NCBI RefSeq assembly: GCF_900099915.1
Contig: NZ_FNDB01000002.1
Span: 287,910-351,909 of the forward strand
Length of the DNA stretch: 64,000 bases
Reading direction: 5' to 3'
Source: Flavobacterium omnivorum
Lineage (GTDB): Bacteria > Bacteroidota > Bacteroidia > Flavobacteriales > Flavobacteriaceae
The position numbers and the translations under genes were made by a program. This document shows positions 19,801 to 28,486 of this stretch, one piece after another. The notes beneath the pieces were generated by a model, which was not told the DNA's origin, did not search any database, and saw only the letters and a program-made list of their open reading frames with translations. Position 1 is the stretch's first letter. Each line of letters begins with the position of its first letter.

Positions 19801-21070
19801 TATAATAAGAGCACCTACTACCTTCAGCTCATCAATCAAAACGCCTTATACAGCCACATTCAAGGGAACACCTAACAATGGTACCGTAACTGCGCCTATA
19901 ATAAAAGGAACTTTGACAGGAGTCGTTGATGTAGATGCTGAAAATGATGAGTGGAATCTAATTGGTAATCCATACCCATCTGCAATCGACGCCGGAACAT
20001 TCGTAGATTTTAATGCCAATTTGAATGTAATAGATGGAACAATTTATGTTTGGACCCATAATACAGCACCAAGCCAGGCAGAACCTGATCCTTTTTATGG
20101 CGATTATGCCTTAAACTACACCGAAAATGATTACGCTTCCTTTAATAGAACAGGTGGAGTATCAACAAGATCTTCTGCTACTACGGGTGGTTCTCCGCCA
20201 TCAGGATTTATAGCGTCGGGGCAGTCTTTTTTTGTAAGAGCAGCCAACACCATGGCTCCAGGTACTCTAAACGCAACTTTCAATAATAGTATGCGAGTAG
20301 GTGTAGAAGGAAAGAATGGTGATTTCTTCAAAATGAATAAAAACCAAAAAAACGAAGCAATTCCAAAGAATGTTTCAGATAAAGAGAGACACCGTATCTG
20401 GTTGAACTTAACCAATAACTCGGGCGCATTCAGTCAAATACTTGTAGGGTATATTGAAGGCGCCACACAATCTTTGGACAGGAGTTTTGATGGAGAATCA
20501 TTCGGCGGGAATGATGTTGGCTTTTACTCCATTATACCTGAAGCGCAACTAACCATTCAAGGGCGTTCACTACCATTTGATGAAAATGATCAAGTTAAAC
20601 TAGGTTACTATTCTGAAATTTCAGCGAAACTATCCGTAAGAATTGACCATTTTGACGGTCTTTTTGATAATCAAAACATTCTTTTAGAAGATAAGGAATT
20701 AGGAATTATCCATGATTTAAAAGATACACCTTATGTCTTTCAAACAGAAATTGGTGATTTCGATGATCGTTTTATACTTCGCTACACTGACAAAACCCTT
20801 AGCCTACAAGATCCAATTTATGATAACGCTGTCACTGTGTTTTTTACACGTTCAAATAACACATTGAATATTAAAAATAGTGCAAGTGACAACACCGTTC
20901 TTTCCGCTTCTTTATACGACATTCAAGGAAAATTACTATCCAAATGGGATGTGAAGGAAAAAGAACAATCCAATATTAAAATTCCTATCCAAGACAAAGC
21001 TTCGGCGGTGTATATTGTAAAATTGAAAACCGAAAAAGGTACTATCAGCAAGAAAATTATCGTAAAATAA
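16814..21070 (+). CDS. Large T9SS type A secreted protein with GEVED domain
   Basis: The protein has 1418 residues counted from the ATG at 16814; a TTG nine codons earlier is less likely. An unusually long N-terminus precedes the hydrophobic signal segment (FFSWFFVLSIFFVFLMG..AIAQ, about residues 36-62). Beta-sandwich and Ig-like modules follow, then a GEVED-type domain (about 295-450; WVDWNSNGIFDE, YGETEDYLF). An Ig-like module comes next, then a MAM/choice-of-anchor-J-like module (about 575-760; DENFESG, GVAVDDIKLFGD). The C-terminal 450 residues share a module with the next gene (YWNSP, GNPYPSAIDA, DGTIYVW, GQSFFV, RFILRYTDKTL). The T9SS type A sorting domain forms the last 75 residues (ASLYDIQGKLLS, AVYIVKLKTEKGTISKKIIVK). 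It is predicted to be exported and anchored at the surface; no catalytic domain is evident. Confidence 0.88.
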   Translation: MTQNYLAKNTDYFKYTTNFHPLCLSTNSKVKLHKTRFFSWFFVLSIFFVFLMGNKAIAQVTITKPNLSIPVCSGFPSSYYPLEDIEITETATSNFSSGSNITLILSAPANFEFKANTGFVSASSGADFTSISSLTVSSSVITLTYSVNSPTNKTDRLTFSQLQIRAINNVSTGNITRNGGTGTISGLITGTTLTNTITSVIGTPPSISNAGSNQTLTSCATTTTVAGNVPTSGTGLWSVVSGTATITTPSSPTSGVTGLTVGTTATLRWTISNGACESLFSDVTITTVRGAGCLVYCTPSVSSGVQASNYIKDVNFIGNITNSNNSSTYSSSPLGYQDQTNLGTRASQAQGEGVNIFTNTTGGANYMKAWVDWNSNGIFDESTEIVYQCTNAFINTTFGFKIPETTIPGNYRIRIRINKSNSTADNTFSACGNIANYGETEDYLFTVVANCAAKITSIANGFNCGTGSVTLGAAGTADNTQYRWYDSQSGGTLVETTISTTWSTPSISASKTFYVTAFNGSCESLFRTPVVATIKPIPTLTFANANPEVCGENSIIDLQASGNNEQVYLIDENFESGMVNFTSNSIAFPTGEESKTKWQIQSSTYVPPYPTFPVWYPAISSGFGTNKFAITTSDVVAGGTTFGKVENALESVIVNTTGFLNLSLSFKMYFSSYNDANSASVEYVNVEVSTNGGDSWNPTPIVQYLGDVGIGTQFVTSPNFNVNAFIGITSLKIRIRYKAGWCDGVAVDDIKLFGDKPLSPSFQWTSALPPDAYTNAACTLPYTAGTPASIVYIKPTLAQLEQSTYSFTAKANLANGCSTSAIINVTNKSKVWQNLTIDWNNSSNWKPSGVPTAANCVIIPNTTIIPGNNYNAYAKNLTVKSTGNLELSSTSNLTVTDFVDVNTDGIFNIRDKANLIQINNTPNTGIVNIERVSQPMYNIDYTYWNSPLTLASNFTLGSLSPNSPLMFSWIPTVSAGTGGNWKNENNATIMDPRKGYIIRAPTTFSSSIKTPYTATFKGTPNNGTVTAPIIKGTLTGVVDVDAENDEWNLIGNPYPSAIDAGTFVDFNANLNVIDGTIYVWTHNTAPSQAEPDPFYGDYALNYTENDYASFNRTGGVSTRSSATTGGSPPSGFIASGQSFFVRAANTMAPGTLNATFNNSMRVGVEGKNGDFFKMNKNQKNEAIPKNVSDKERHRIWLNLTNNSGAFSQILVGYIEGATQSLDRSFDGESFGGNDVGFYSIIPEAQLTIQGRSLPFDENDQVKLGYYSEISAKLSVRIDHFDGLFDNQNILLEDKELGIIHDLKDTPYVFQTEIGDFDDRFILRYTDKTLSLQDPIYDNAVTVFFTRSNNTLNIKNSASDNTVLSASLYDIQGKLLSKWDVKEKEQSNIKIPIQDKASAVYIVKLKTEKGTISKKIIVK

Positions 21071-21094
21071 TTTTAAATCTATTTTAATTTCATA

Positions 21095-21127
21095 AAGACT
21101 TCTCTTAATTGGGAAGTCTTTTTTTTT
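21095..21127 (+). terminator. Rho-independent terminator
   Basis: AAGACTTC pairs with GAAGTCTT (21113-21120) around a short loop, followed by seven or more T, 25 bases after the stop of the large T9SS gene. The next gene therefore probably has its own promoter. Confidence 0.85.
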
Positions 21128-21438
21128 GTAAAATATAGTTCTCCTTACATAAAATCGAGTGAAGAAATAGGCAATACATCTGAAATAAAACCATCTGGAA
21201 AATTGCACTATTCTTCTCTAACCTTTTACTGAATTAAAAGTAAAGTTTTTGTAATTATAGTTTACAAATAAACTTACATTTTTTTATTTTTTATGTATTT
21301 AGTCGATTTTATTTGCGCTTAATCCGATTATTGTAATATTAATTCTAAATTTAAACTGTACAAAATATTTCTGATACTTCGCTTCGCCCATTTAAAACGA
21401 AAATTAAAACCATAAATTAATTAAACAAGAATTAAATT
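21128..21438. other. Upstream region of the second large T9SS gene
   Basis: There are 311 AT-rich bases between a terminator and the next start. A TATTTG sequence (21310 region) resembles but does not fully match the -7 consensus. No ORF, RNA or repeat was recognised. Confidence 0.5.
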
Positions 21439-24400
21439 ATGAAGAAAACTACTCTTACGAATAAAAAGCTTTTTTTTACAATCAGCCTGCTTTTCATTAT
21501 AATTTATGGTTATTCCCAAACAACACAAACCTACAGTACGTCTGGAACTTTTACAGTTCCTGCAGGTGTAACCAGCTTAACAGTTGAAGCTTGGGGAGGT
21601 GGAGGAAGTGGAGGTACAAGAACATCAAATGGTGTTAGCGGTGGTGGTGGTGGTGGTGCTTATGCTAAAAAAATAATAACTGTAGTACCTGGAGAACAAT
21701 ATACTTATGTGGTAGGCACTGGAAGTACATCAAATGCAGCCGGTGGCGATTCTTCATTTTCTTCACTTGCCCCAACTACTCTTGTAAGAGCAAAAGGTGG
21801 CGGTAGTGTACCAGACAATACAACAACTGGAGCAATTGGAGGCTTAATCTCAGGTTGTATTGGAGATTTAACTTATAGTGGCGGTAGCGGTGCAACTGGT
21901 AGTAATGGAACATACAGCGGAGGTGGTGGTTCATCAGCGGGGACGGCATTTAATGGTAATGCAGCTACAAATCAAACCGGAGCAACAGCTCCTGGTGGAG
22001 GTGGAAATGGTGGTTCAGGCAACAATAACAATAATAATGGTTTACCTGGAACTATTCCCGGAGGTGGTGGAGGTGGTGCATACCGGACATCATCGGGCAA
22101 CAGGACGGGTGGTTCTGGAGCTGATGGTAAAATAGTTGTTACTTATGTGGCGCCTCAAGAAATAAACATTCTTGGAAATACTATTACTATAACTGACGGT
22201 GATATAACTCCAAGTCCCTCAGATTGGACAGATTTTGGATCAATGGAAACCAGTACGGGAACGATCACAAAAAAATACACCATTCAAAATAAGGGAAATG
22301 CTGTCCTATCTATTGGTTCCATAACTATTTCTGGAACAAACGATGCTAATTTTACACTTACCGTTAGCCCAAGTGCTTCAATTGCTGGAGGAGCAAGTTC
22401 TACATTTTCTGTTACTTTTGACCCTGATACTATCGGAATTAAAACTGCTGCAATTTCAATTATAAACAATGACTCCGATGAAAATCCATATAATTTTTCC
22501 ATTAAAGGAACTGGAATCCAAACCTTTTTTGATAGTGATGGTGATGGCGTTTTTGACAACTTTGACATCGATGATGATAATGATGGAATTCTGGATGCTA
22601 CCGAAGAAATAAATTGTAATAATTCTAACGGCCGTAAAGTAGATTATAAGTTTCTAAATGAAACCTTCGGGACAGGCGGCAGAACTCCAGAATTTACTGC
22701 AGCTTATAACGCAACAACAACCTACTGTTACGAAGACGGAATTGTTGGTACTAATACACCAGAATGCCCTTCACAATCAACAAAAATATTGGATGATGGG
22801 GAATACACAGTGGTTTCCAAAATCACCGGAACAGTAGCGAGCGATCCTGAAAATATTCATGGCGATTTAGCTTGGTACAATGGAGAAGATCATACCACAG
22901 GTGATGTCAATGGCAGAATGGCTGTTTTTAATGCCAGTTTTGAACCAGGTGTATTCTATGAAACTACGATTACAGGAATATTGTCTAATCTGCCTATAAC
23001 CTACAGCTTTTGGGCTTTGAACATCATGGCATCTTCTACCTACCCTAATTCAATTCTACCCAATATAACGGTTGAATTTTACGATTTATCAAACAATCTT
23101 CTTAACTCTTTCAACACAGGTGATATTGGCAGATGTTCTGGAAGCACCACTGACAACAGTTGCCCTCAAGGAGTTTGGCAACAATACACAACAAGTGTAA
23201 ACTTAGGTAATGTAAATGCGTTTACCATTCGTTTTAAAAACAATGCTCCTGGTGGTGGCGGTAATGACCTTGCTCTTGATGATATCCTAATCTCACAAAC
23301 CTTGTGCGATTTAGACAACGATGGCGTTGCTGATATGTTTGATTTGGATGCTGATAATGATGGAATCGAAGATATCATTGAAGTTGGCTTAGGAAATTTA
23401 AGCAATGGTAAAGGAAAAATTGATATGGCTTGGGCCGATGCTAACGGTAATGGATTGCACGACAGTGCAGAATCAAGCGCATCATTACCTGCATTGGATT
23501 CAGATGGAGATGGAATTCCAAATTACTTGGATTTAGACAGCGACAATGACAGTCTCTTTGATGTGGATGAATCCAACGCCGGAAACTCTAGTGCAATTGC
23601 TGGATTTATCAATGGTGATGGTGATATCAACGGAAACGGAACCGGAGATGGCTTAGATACGGAAACTTTTAGAAGCAAAGACACTGATGGTAACGGAACT
23701 TCGGAACTTTTTGGTGATGGAATTTTAGACATTTACGATTACGGTACCGGAGTAAATCAATACGGAAATTTAGGACAAGGAAGTACAATTGCTCCTTTTC
23801 TGAATTATCTTTTGGATACCGATGGAGATGGAACTCCGAATTATATTGATGTAAAATCCAACGGAATTACTTTTGATATCGCAAATACGTTGTTAATATA
23901 TGACTACAAAACACTCGATACTAACAACGATGGAATTATCGACGGAACAACTGATACCGACAAAGACGGAATACTGGATGTGTTTGATACCAATAACGCT
24001 GTTTTTGGTTCTCCAAGAGATTTGCGTACCAAATTATTTCTTGATTTCGATGGTCGAAATGATTACGGACAAAGCACTTCTATTCTTGGTGGATTGACCA
24101 ATGCTTCCCTAATGGCATGGATTAATTTGAATCCTGCTTTTTCAACAGAGGGTGTTATTGTGGGTCAGGATAAATTCCAAATTCGTATTACAGCAGACAG
24201 AAAATTGGAAGCAGTCGTTAATGGAACCACAACTGCTTTTGCTACAGCACTAAATGTTTCCCAATGGTATAATGTTGCCACAGTTTATGACGGAAATAAT
24301 TTGAAATTATATCTAAACGGGGCTTTAGTGGCAACCCAAGCAGCGTCCGGAAGTATCGCTGCTGATGCATCATTGCTTACTTTAGGAAAAAATCCAATTA

Positions 24401-26559
24401 CAAACACCAAGTATTTTAAAGGAAAAATAGATGAAGTACGCGTTTTCAATGTTGCGCTGACGGATTCCAATTTACAAAGAATGGTCTATCAGGAAATTGA
24501 GGACTTTGGTTCACAAATCAGAGGAACGGTCATACCTAAAAATATTGCCTCTACTCCTGCTACACTACCTTTTTCAAATTTACTGCGTTATTACAGAATG
24601 GACAACTACAAAGATGACATTATTGATGACTTGACAACACCAACGATTGATGTAACAGGAACGAAAATTTACAATCATAAATATATATATCTTCAACAAG
24701 CACCTTTGCCTTTCGTAACCGAAAGAGCAGGAACTTTTGCTACAGCCGTAAATAGTCCAACTAAAGAAATCCGAGGAAATGACATTATGGAAAACGATTG
24801 GTCAATTGTCAAAGTACAACATGATATTACCGAAACGGCCAACAACATTGATTTAGGGATGCTGGTCGATTCCGGAAAGAAAATCGTAATGGATAACGAT
24901 ACCAAAATACAAAATGACTGGTATCTAAAATTAGACGGTAAAATTGATTTAACAGGAATGTCACAATTAGTCCAAACTTTGGAGAGTGATTTAGACGTGG
25001 CTAGTGCTGGATCTATTGAAAGAGACCAGCAAGGACAATCTAATCTGTACAATTACAACTATTGGAGTTCCCCGGTAAGCCCTATAAATACCTTAGCTAA
25101 CAATACGGACTATACCATAAACGGGGTGTTTAGAGACGGAACAAACCCTGCATCACCTGCAAATATTACGTGGATAAGTGGGTATAACGGAGCACCTACA
25201 AACCCAATTAGTTTGGCGCGCTACTGGCTATATAAATTTGATAATTATGCTAGCGCTTACGCAAATTGGGTGCAAATAAATGAAACAAGTCCGTTGCGAG
25301 CAGGTCAGGGATTTACCTTAAAAGGCGACGGAGCAGTCTCTGGAACTCAAAATTATACCTTTACAGGAAAACCAAATAATGGAACAATACTGACTAATAC
25401 TGTAACTGCCGAACAACTATTGCTAACCGGAAATCCGTATCCATCCGCTATAGATGCGTATGCTTTTATAAATGACAATCTGACGTCAGTAGACCGACCG
25501 CAAGACACGGGTTTAGACGGAACCATTTATTTCTGGGAACATTCCTCTAGTAACAATTCCCATGTTCTCAAAGACTATTTAGGCGGATATGCCATGCTCA
25601 ATTTATCAGGAGGCTTGCCTCCCGTAGTTCCAGACTTGATTAGCGGTGTAGGTTTGAGTACTAAAATTCCAAAGCAACATATTCCTGTTGGGCAAGGATT
25701 TTTTGTGTACGGAAAAACAGGCGGTGGCGGAACTGTAATCTTTAATAATGGGCAACGGGCATTTCAGAGAGAAACGGATGCTACATCCAACACTCTTTTC
25801 AAAAATAAAGCTAAAGCAAAAGAAGAATATTCATGGGATACGAATTCTAATGATCCGATAAAAATAGACACCCTAAAAAGAATTCGCTTGGGTTTCAATT
25901 CGGCATCTAATTTTCACCGCCAAGTATTGCTGGCCTTCATGCAGGAAAAAGCGACTAGCGCAATTGATTATGGGTATGACGGCTATATTCTAGACGATTT
26001 CCCTACTGACATGTATTTTCTTAACGGCGCAGAACAATTGGCCATTCAAGGCGAAGGCTACTTTGATAGCGAGTCCTCCTTCCCTATCGGCGTAAAAACG
26101 GATGTCGAGGGTCCAGTAAAGTTCTTGATTGATGAACTCGAGAATTTTGAGTCTGATCAAGCGATATTTATCTACGATGACCAAACAAAAATATACCACA
26201 ATATTAGGAATGAAGGTTTTGAAATTAATTTGCTCAAAGGCGAATTTCACAACCGGTTTTCACTACGTTTCAAAGACAAAACGCTAGGAACAACTGAACA
26301 AATTAAAAATGAAAATGACCTTACATTCCTCTATTCACAAAATAGAAATGCACTGATAATCCATAATAAATTGCTGGATACAACAGTTCAAGAAGTTACT
26401 TTATTCACTATTTTGGGACAGGCAGTTGCTAATTGGGAAATTGAAAACCAAGGTCAGGAAAACATTGAACTTCCTGTCAAAAAAGTAAGCACTGGCGTTT
26501 ATATTGTAAAACTTAAAACATCCAGAGGAGTTATAAGCAAAAAAATAATCATTAAATAA
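21439..26559 (+). CDS. Large T9SS type A secreted protein with glycine-rich, TSP3 and LamG-like domains
   Basis: The protein has 1706 residues. After a signal peptide (about 1-26, ending YGYSQ) a glycine-rich domain (about 45-235; AWGGGGSGG, SGGGGGGAY) resembles secreted collagen-like or receptor-like glycine-rich regions. A choice-of-anchor-D/ASH-like beta sandwich follows (about 240-360; FTVTFDP-type motif SVTFDPDTIG). Thrombospondin type 3 calcium-binding repeats appear near 364-390, 620-650 and 690-710 (DSDGDGVFDNFDIDDDNDG), and a LamG/concanavalin-like domain at about 865-1030. The C-terminal module shared with the preceding gene (YWSSP, GNPYPSAIDA, DGTIYFWEH, GQGFFV, RFSLRFKDKTL) leads to a T9SS type A sorting domain (LFTILGQAVANW, GVYIVKLKTSRGVISKKIIIK). 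The repertoire suggests a calcium-stabilised, surface-exposed adhesin or glycan-binding protein. No enzyme domain is seen. Confidence 0.88.
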   Translation: MKKTTLTNKKLFFTISLLFIIIYGYSQTTQTYSTSGTFTVPAGVTSLTVEAWGGGGSGGTRTSNGVSGGGGGGAYAKKIITVVPGEQYTYVVGTGSTSNAAGGDSSFSSLAPTTLVRAKGGGSVPDNTTTGAIGGLISGCIGDLTYSGGSGATGSNGTYSGGGGSSAGTAFNGNAATNQTGATAPGGGGNGGSGNNNNNNGLPGTIPGGGGGGAYRTSSGNRTGGSGADGKIVVTYVAPQEINILGNTITITDGDITPSPSDWTDFGSMETSTGTITKKYTIQNKGNAVLSIGSITISGTNDANFTLTVSPSASIAGGASSTFSVTFDPDTIGIKTAAISIINNDSDENPYNFSIKGTGIQTFFDSDGDGVFDNFDIDDDNDGILDATEEINCNNSNGRKVDYKFLNETFGTGGRTPEFTAAYNATTTYCYEDGIVGTNTPECPSQSTKILDDGEYTVVSKITGTVASDPENIHGDLAWYNGEDHTTGDVNGRMAVFNASFEPGVFYETTITGILSNLPITYSFWALNIMASSTYPNSILPNITVEFYDLSNNLLNSFNTGDIGRCSGSTTDNSCPQGVWQQYTTSVNLGNVNAFTIRFKNNAPGGGGNDLALDDILISQTLCDLDNDGVADMFDLDADNDGIEDIIEVGLGNLSNGKGKIDMAWADANGNGLHDSAESSASLPALDSDGDGIPNYLDLDSDNDSLFDVDESNAGNSSAIAGFINGDGDINGNGTGDGLDTETFRSKDTDGNGTSELFGDGILDIYDYGTGVNQYGNLGQGSTIAPFLNYLLDTDGDGTPNYIDVKSNGITFDIANTLLIYDYKTLDTNNDGIIDGTTDTDKDGILDVFDTNNAVFGSPRDLRTKLFLDFDGRNDYGQSTSILGGLTNASLMAWINLNPAFSTEGVIVGQDKFQIRITADRKLEAVVNGTTTAFATALNVSQWYNVATVYDGNNLKLYLNGALVATQAASGSIAADASLLTLGKNPITNTKYFKGKIDEVRVFNVALTDSNLQRMVYQEIEDFGSQIRGTVIPKNIASTPATLPFSNLLRYYRMDNYKDDIIDDLTTPTIDVTGTKIYNHKYIYLQQAPLPFVTERAGTFATAVNSPTKEIRGNDIMENDWSIVKVQHDITETANNIDLGMLVDSGKKIVMDNDTKIQNDWYLKLDGKIDLTGMSQLVQTLESDLDVASAGSIERDQQGQSNLYNYNYWSSPVSPINTLANNTDYTINGVFRDGTNPASPANITWISGYNGAPTNPISLARYWLYKFDNYASAYANWVQINETSPLRAGQGFTLKGDGAVSGTQNYTFTGKPNNGTILTNTVTAEQLLLTGNPYPSAIDAYAFINDNLTSVDRPQDTGLDGTIYFWEHSSSNNSHVLKDYLGGYAMLNLSGGLPPVVPDLISGVGLSTKIPKQHIPVGQGFFVYGKTGGGGTVIFNNGQRAFQRETDATSNTLFKNKAKAKEEYSWDTNSNDPIKIDTLKRIRLGFNSASNFHRQVLLAFMQEKATSAIDYGYDGYILDDFPTDMYFLNGAEQLAIQGEGYFDSESSFPIGVKTDVEGPVKFLIDELENFESDQAIFIYDDQTKIYHNIRNEGFEINLLKGEFHNRFSLRFKDKTLGTTEQIKNENDLTFLYSQNRNALIIHNKLLDTTVQEVTLFTILGQAVANWEIENQGQENIELPVKKVSTGVYIVKLKTSRGVISKKIIIK

Positions 26560-26637
26560 CACGTTTCTTTCGGAGAAAAATTAAGCCAATTAAGTAAATA
26601 TTAATCCAAAAATTTAAGATTAATTTGAATTATTATT

Positions 26638-26645
26638 TACATTTG
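26638..26645 (+). promoter_or_regulatory. Possible -7 promoter element
   Basis: TACATTTG fully matches TAnnTTTG, 54 bases before the start of the small Cys-rich peptide. No clear -33 TTG at the usual 17-23 base spacing was seen. Confidence 0.45.
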
Positions 26646-26699
26646 AATGGAAATTTAAGATGAATATCCAATTAAAGAAAACCAATTAAACAGTATAAA

Positions 26700-26909
26700 A
26701 TGAAAAAAATAGTAACATTTGTAGCAATTGCATTTCTTACCATAAGCGTTAATGCTCAAGAAGTTAAAGCTGTGGCAAAAGAAAAAGCAAAAAAAGAATC
26801 TTGTTGTGCCAATAAAGACACAAAAGCTAAAACCATGACTGCGGCAGAAGTGGCTAAGTGTAAAGCTAAATGCAAAGCGGAAGGTAAAACTTGTAAAACG
26901 GCTTGCTAA
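26700..26909 (+). CDS. Small secreted cysteine- and lysine-rich peptide
   Basis: The product has 69 residues. A clear signal peptide (MKKIVTFVAIAFLTISVNAQ, cleavage after about residue 20) leaves a mature part of about 49 residues with six Cys (ESCC, AKCKAKC, KTCKTAC) and about a third Lys. The Cys spacing is close to regular, which would suit metal binding or two to three disulfides. No named family is recognised. A -7-like element lies 54 bases upstream and a strong hairpin 43 bases downstream, so it is probably a monocistronic real gene. A metal-binding, oxidative-stress or toxic peptide are all possible and cannot be separated here. Confidence 0.75.
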   Translation: MKKIVTFVAIAFLTISVNAQEVKAVAKEKAKKESCCANKDTKAKTMTAAEVAKCKAKCKAEGKTCKTAC

Positions 26910-26951
26910 TTAAAAGTTGATGTATTGCATTTAAATTTGATGCAAACGAAG

Positions 26952-26982
26952 ACGCCTCTTTACATCAGTACGAGGCGTTTTC
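26952..26982. terminator. Terminator hairpin between convergent genes
   Basis: ACGCCTC pairs with GAGGCGT followed by TTTTCT on the plus strand. It lies between the small peptide gene and the convergent DUF4442 gene and may serve the former. Confidence 0.75.
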
Positions 26983-27010
26983 TAGTTTTATATTCTTGTG
27001 GAAACTGTTT

Positions 27011-27463
27011 TTATTTTACCCTTACACTCCATTCAAAATCCATTTCGGAAACTTGTATTCCCTTTTCATCGGTTCCTGTGGATTTCATCCAAAAGGTTTG
27101 CCCTTCTCCGGTAGCAATTGTATCTTGAATTGCTTTTTCTATCAAATGCCCGTCCTTGCAGGTAAATGTGATTCTTCCTGTCGCTTTCTTGGTAAAATTT
27201 CCTTTATTATTCGCTACCAACATCGAGATTTTCCTGCCACTTTTTTGAATCTGAAACATCACCAAAGCTCCCGTAGAAAGCTCAGCTGCCATGGCCTGTA
27301 CCGCAAAATACATAGAGTTAAATGGATTTTGGTTGATCCAACGGTGCTTCACCGAAACTACACATTGATTCTCATCTATTGTTTTTACGCGTACTCCACA
27401 TATAAATGCCGACGGTAATTTGAACAATAGAAATTTATTAAGTTTTGATGCTGTAAGTTTCAT
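27011..27463 (-). CDS. DUF4442 hotdog-fold thioesterase-like protein
   Basis: The protein has 150 residues and no signal peptide. It matches the DUF4442 family, a single hotdog domain related to acyl-CoA thioesterases. Characteristic stretches are KHRWINQNPFNSMYFAVQAMAAELSTG (the long hotdog helix, residues about 39-65) and the following beta strands (MLVANNKGNFTKKATGRITFTC). The fold suggests binding or hydrolysis of an acyl thioester in the cytoplasm; the substrate is unknown. It is transcribed alone, convergent with the small secreted peptide and divergent from the DUF4870 gene. Confidence 0.8.
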   Translation of the reverse strand: MKLTASKLNKFLLFKLPSAFICGVRVKTIDENQCVVSVKHRWINQNPFNSMYFAVQAMAAELSTGALVMFQIQKSGRKISMLVANNKGNFTKKATGRITFTCKDGHLIEKAIQDTIATGEGQTFWMKSTGTDEKGIQVSEMDFEWSVRVK

Positions 27464-27763
27464 ATGTAGCTACTATTTATTATTTTTATATGGATATGGT
27501 ATCGCCATTCTTCATTATTTTTTATGTTCCGAAGCTGGGGGATTGAATCATGGCAAGTTCATTATCACTGGGTTTTTTGCTAAAATACAAAAAAATAGTA
27601 TGCGTGCCTATAAAATTAATTTGTTAATATTATGTTAATATTTGGTCCTATGCGATACCAGATACTGTCTTTTAGATATATATTTGCTTAAGAAATTACT
27701 ATGTAGCCTAAATGCTTTTATAGTTAACTCGTTTCAATCATCATCAAAATCAAAAAAAAAAAA
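27464..27763. other. Divergent promoter region
   Basis: There are 300 bases between two divergently transcribed genes. Sequences resembling but not exactly matching the -7 consensus occur (TTAATATTTG near 27632-27645, plus strand). No gene, RNA or repeat is seen. Confidence 0.5.
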
Positions 27764-28219
27764 ATGGAAACCACTACTGAAAAAAACATCGCCACTTTTA
27801 CTCACTTGAGTACCTTGACTCAATATTTTATTCCGTTTGGAAATTATATTTTTCCAATCATATTATGGAGTACAAAAAAGGACGACTCTGAATTTGTGGA
27901 TCACCACGGCAAACAAGTACTTAACTTTCAATTGAGCTTATTGTTGTACTCTTTACTACTGATTATAATTGCTATTCCTTCGTTTCTTATTTCTGTATTT
28001 AAGGATATGTCTTTTAACACCTTGATGCACAATCATGAATTTACTTATTCAAATTTCAACTTTGAGGATAATATTGGCTTACTAACCCTTGGATTGATTT
28101 GTGTATTGATTTTTGGTCTTTTGAAAGTAGCTGAATTCTTTTTAATCATTTATGCTTCAATCAAAACATCAAATGGAGAAAAATACAAGTATCCTATAAC
28201 GATTCCGTTCCTGAAATAA
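27764..28219 (+). CDS. DUF4870 membrane protein
   Basis: The protein has 151 residues, preceded by an A-rich start context (a run of A before ATG). It matches the DUF4870/Tic20-like family of small membrane proteins. The N-terminal LSTLTQYFIPFGNYIFPIILWSTKKDDSEFVDHHGKQVLNFQLS block is followed by two strong hydrophobic segments (about 60-80 and 105-130). The function of the family is not established. It lies upstream of the PadR-PspC-DUF2807 cassette but is separated by 267 bases that carry interspersed repeats, so co-transcription is uncertain. Confidence 0.85.
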   Translation: METTTEKNIATFTHLSTLTQYFIPFGNYIFPIILWSTKKDDSEFVDHHGKQVLNFQLSLLLYSLLLIIIAIPSFLISVFKDMSFNTLMHNHEFTYSNFNFEDNIGLLTLGLICVLIFGLLKVAEFFLIIYASIKTSNGEKYKYPITIPFLK

Positions 28220-28269
28220 GAAGCAATCCGATTAAAAGAGAATAAACGTAATACATAAAGTGAACGAAC

Positions 28270-28346
28270 TAGCCCTGATTAAAACGGCATCCTTTACTTG
28301 CTTCTTTAAGCAAGTAAAGATAAAGTGGAAAGCAGGAATAAGCTCC
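28270..28346 (+). repeat. Interspersed hairpin repeat, copy A
   Basis: Conserved ends TAGCCCTGATT...ATCC and AGATAAAG(T/C)G..AAAGCAGGA flank a variable core. In this copy the core is a perfect 10-bp hairpin (CTTTACTTGC / GCAAGTAAAG, loop of 8). A second copy is at 60410-60470. I recall this kind of element being frequent between genes in Flavobacterium; its function is unknown. Confidence 0.75.
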
Positions 28347-28373
28347 AAAAAATAAAAAGAGTATCAAGCAATA

Positions 28374-28400
28374 CGAGATTGCTTCGTTCCTCGCAATGAC
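28374..28400. repeat. Possible interspersed repeat of the ATTGC...GCAAT type
   Basis: The 27-base string contains GAGATTGCTTCG and CCTCGCAATGAC, a partly palindromic sequence of a kind I recall recurring between genes in Flavobacterium genomes. Only one copy is seen in this window, so repeat status rests on recollection. Confidence 0.4.
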
Positions 28401-28486
28401 AAATCATCACCCAGCCAGCAAGACGAACTGGCAAAACAATCAAAAAATGAACTGTTTAATCAACACAAAATCAAAAAAAAGGAATT

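Noticed and set aside
27420-27638. 72-residue plus-strand ORF upstream of the DUF4870 gene
   Set aside because: It overlaps the start and promoter side of the DUF4442 gene, has irregular composition and no recognisable features.
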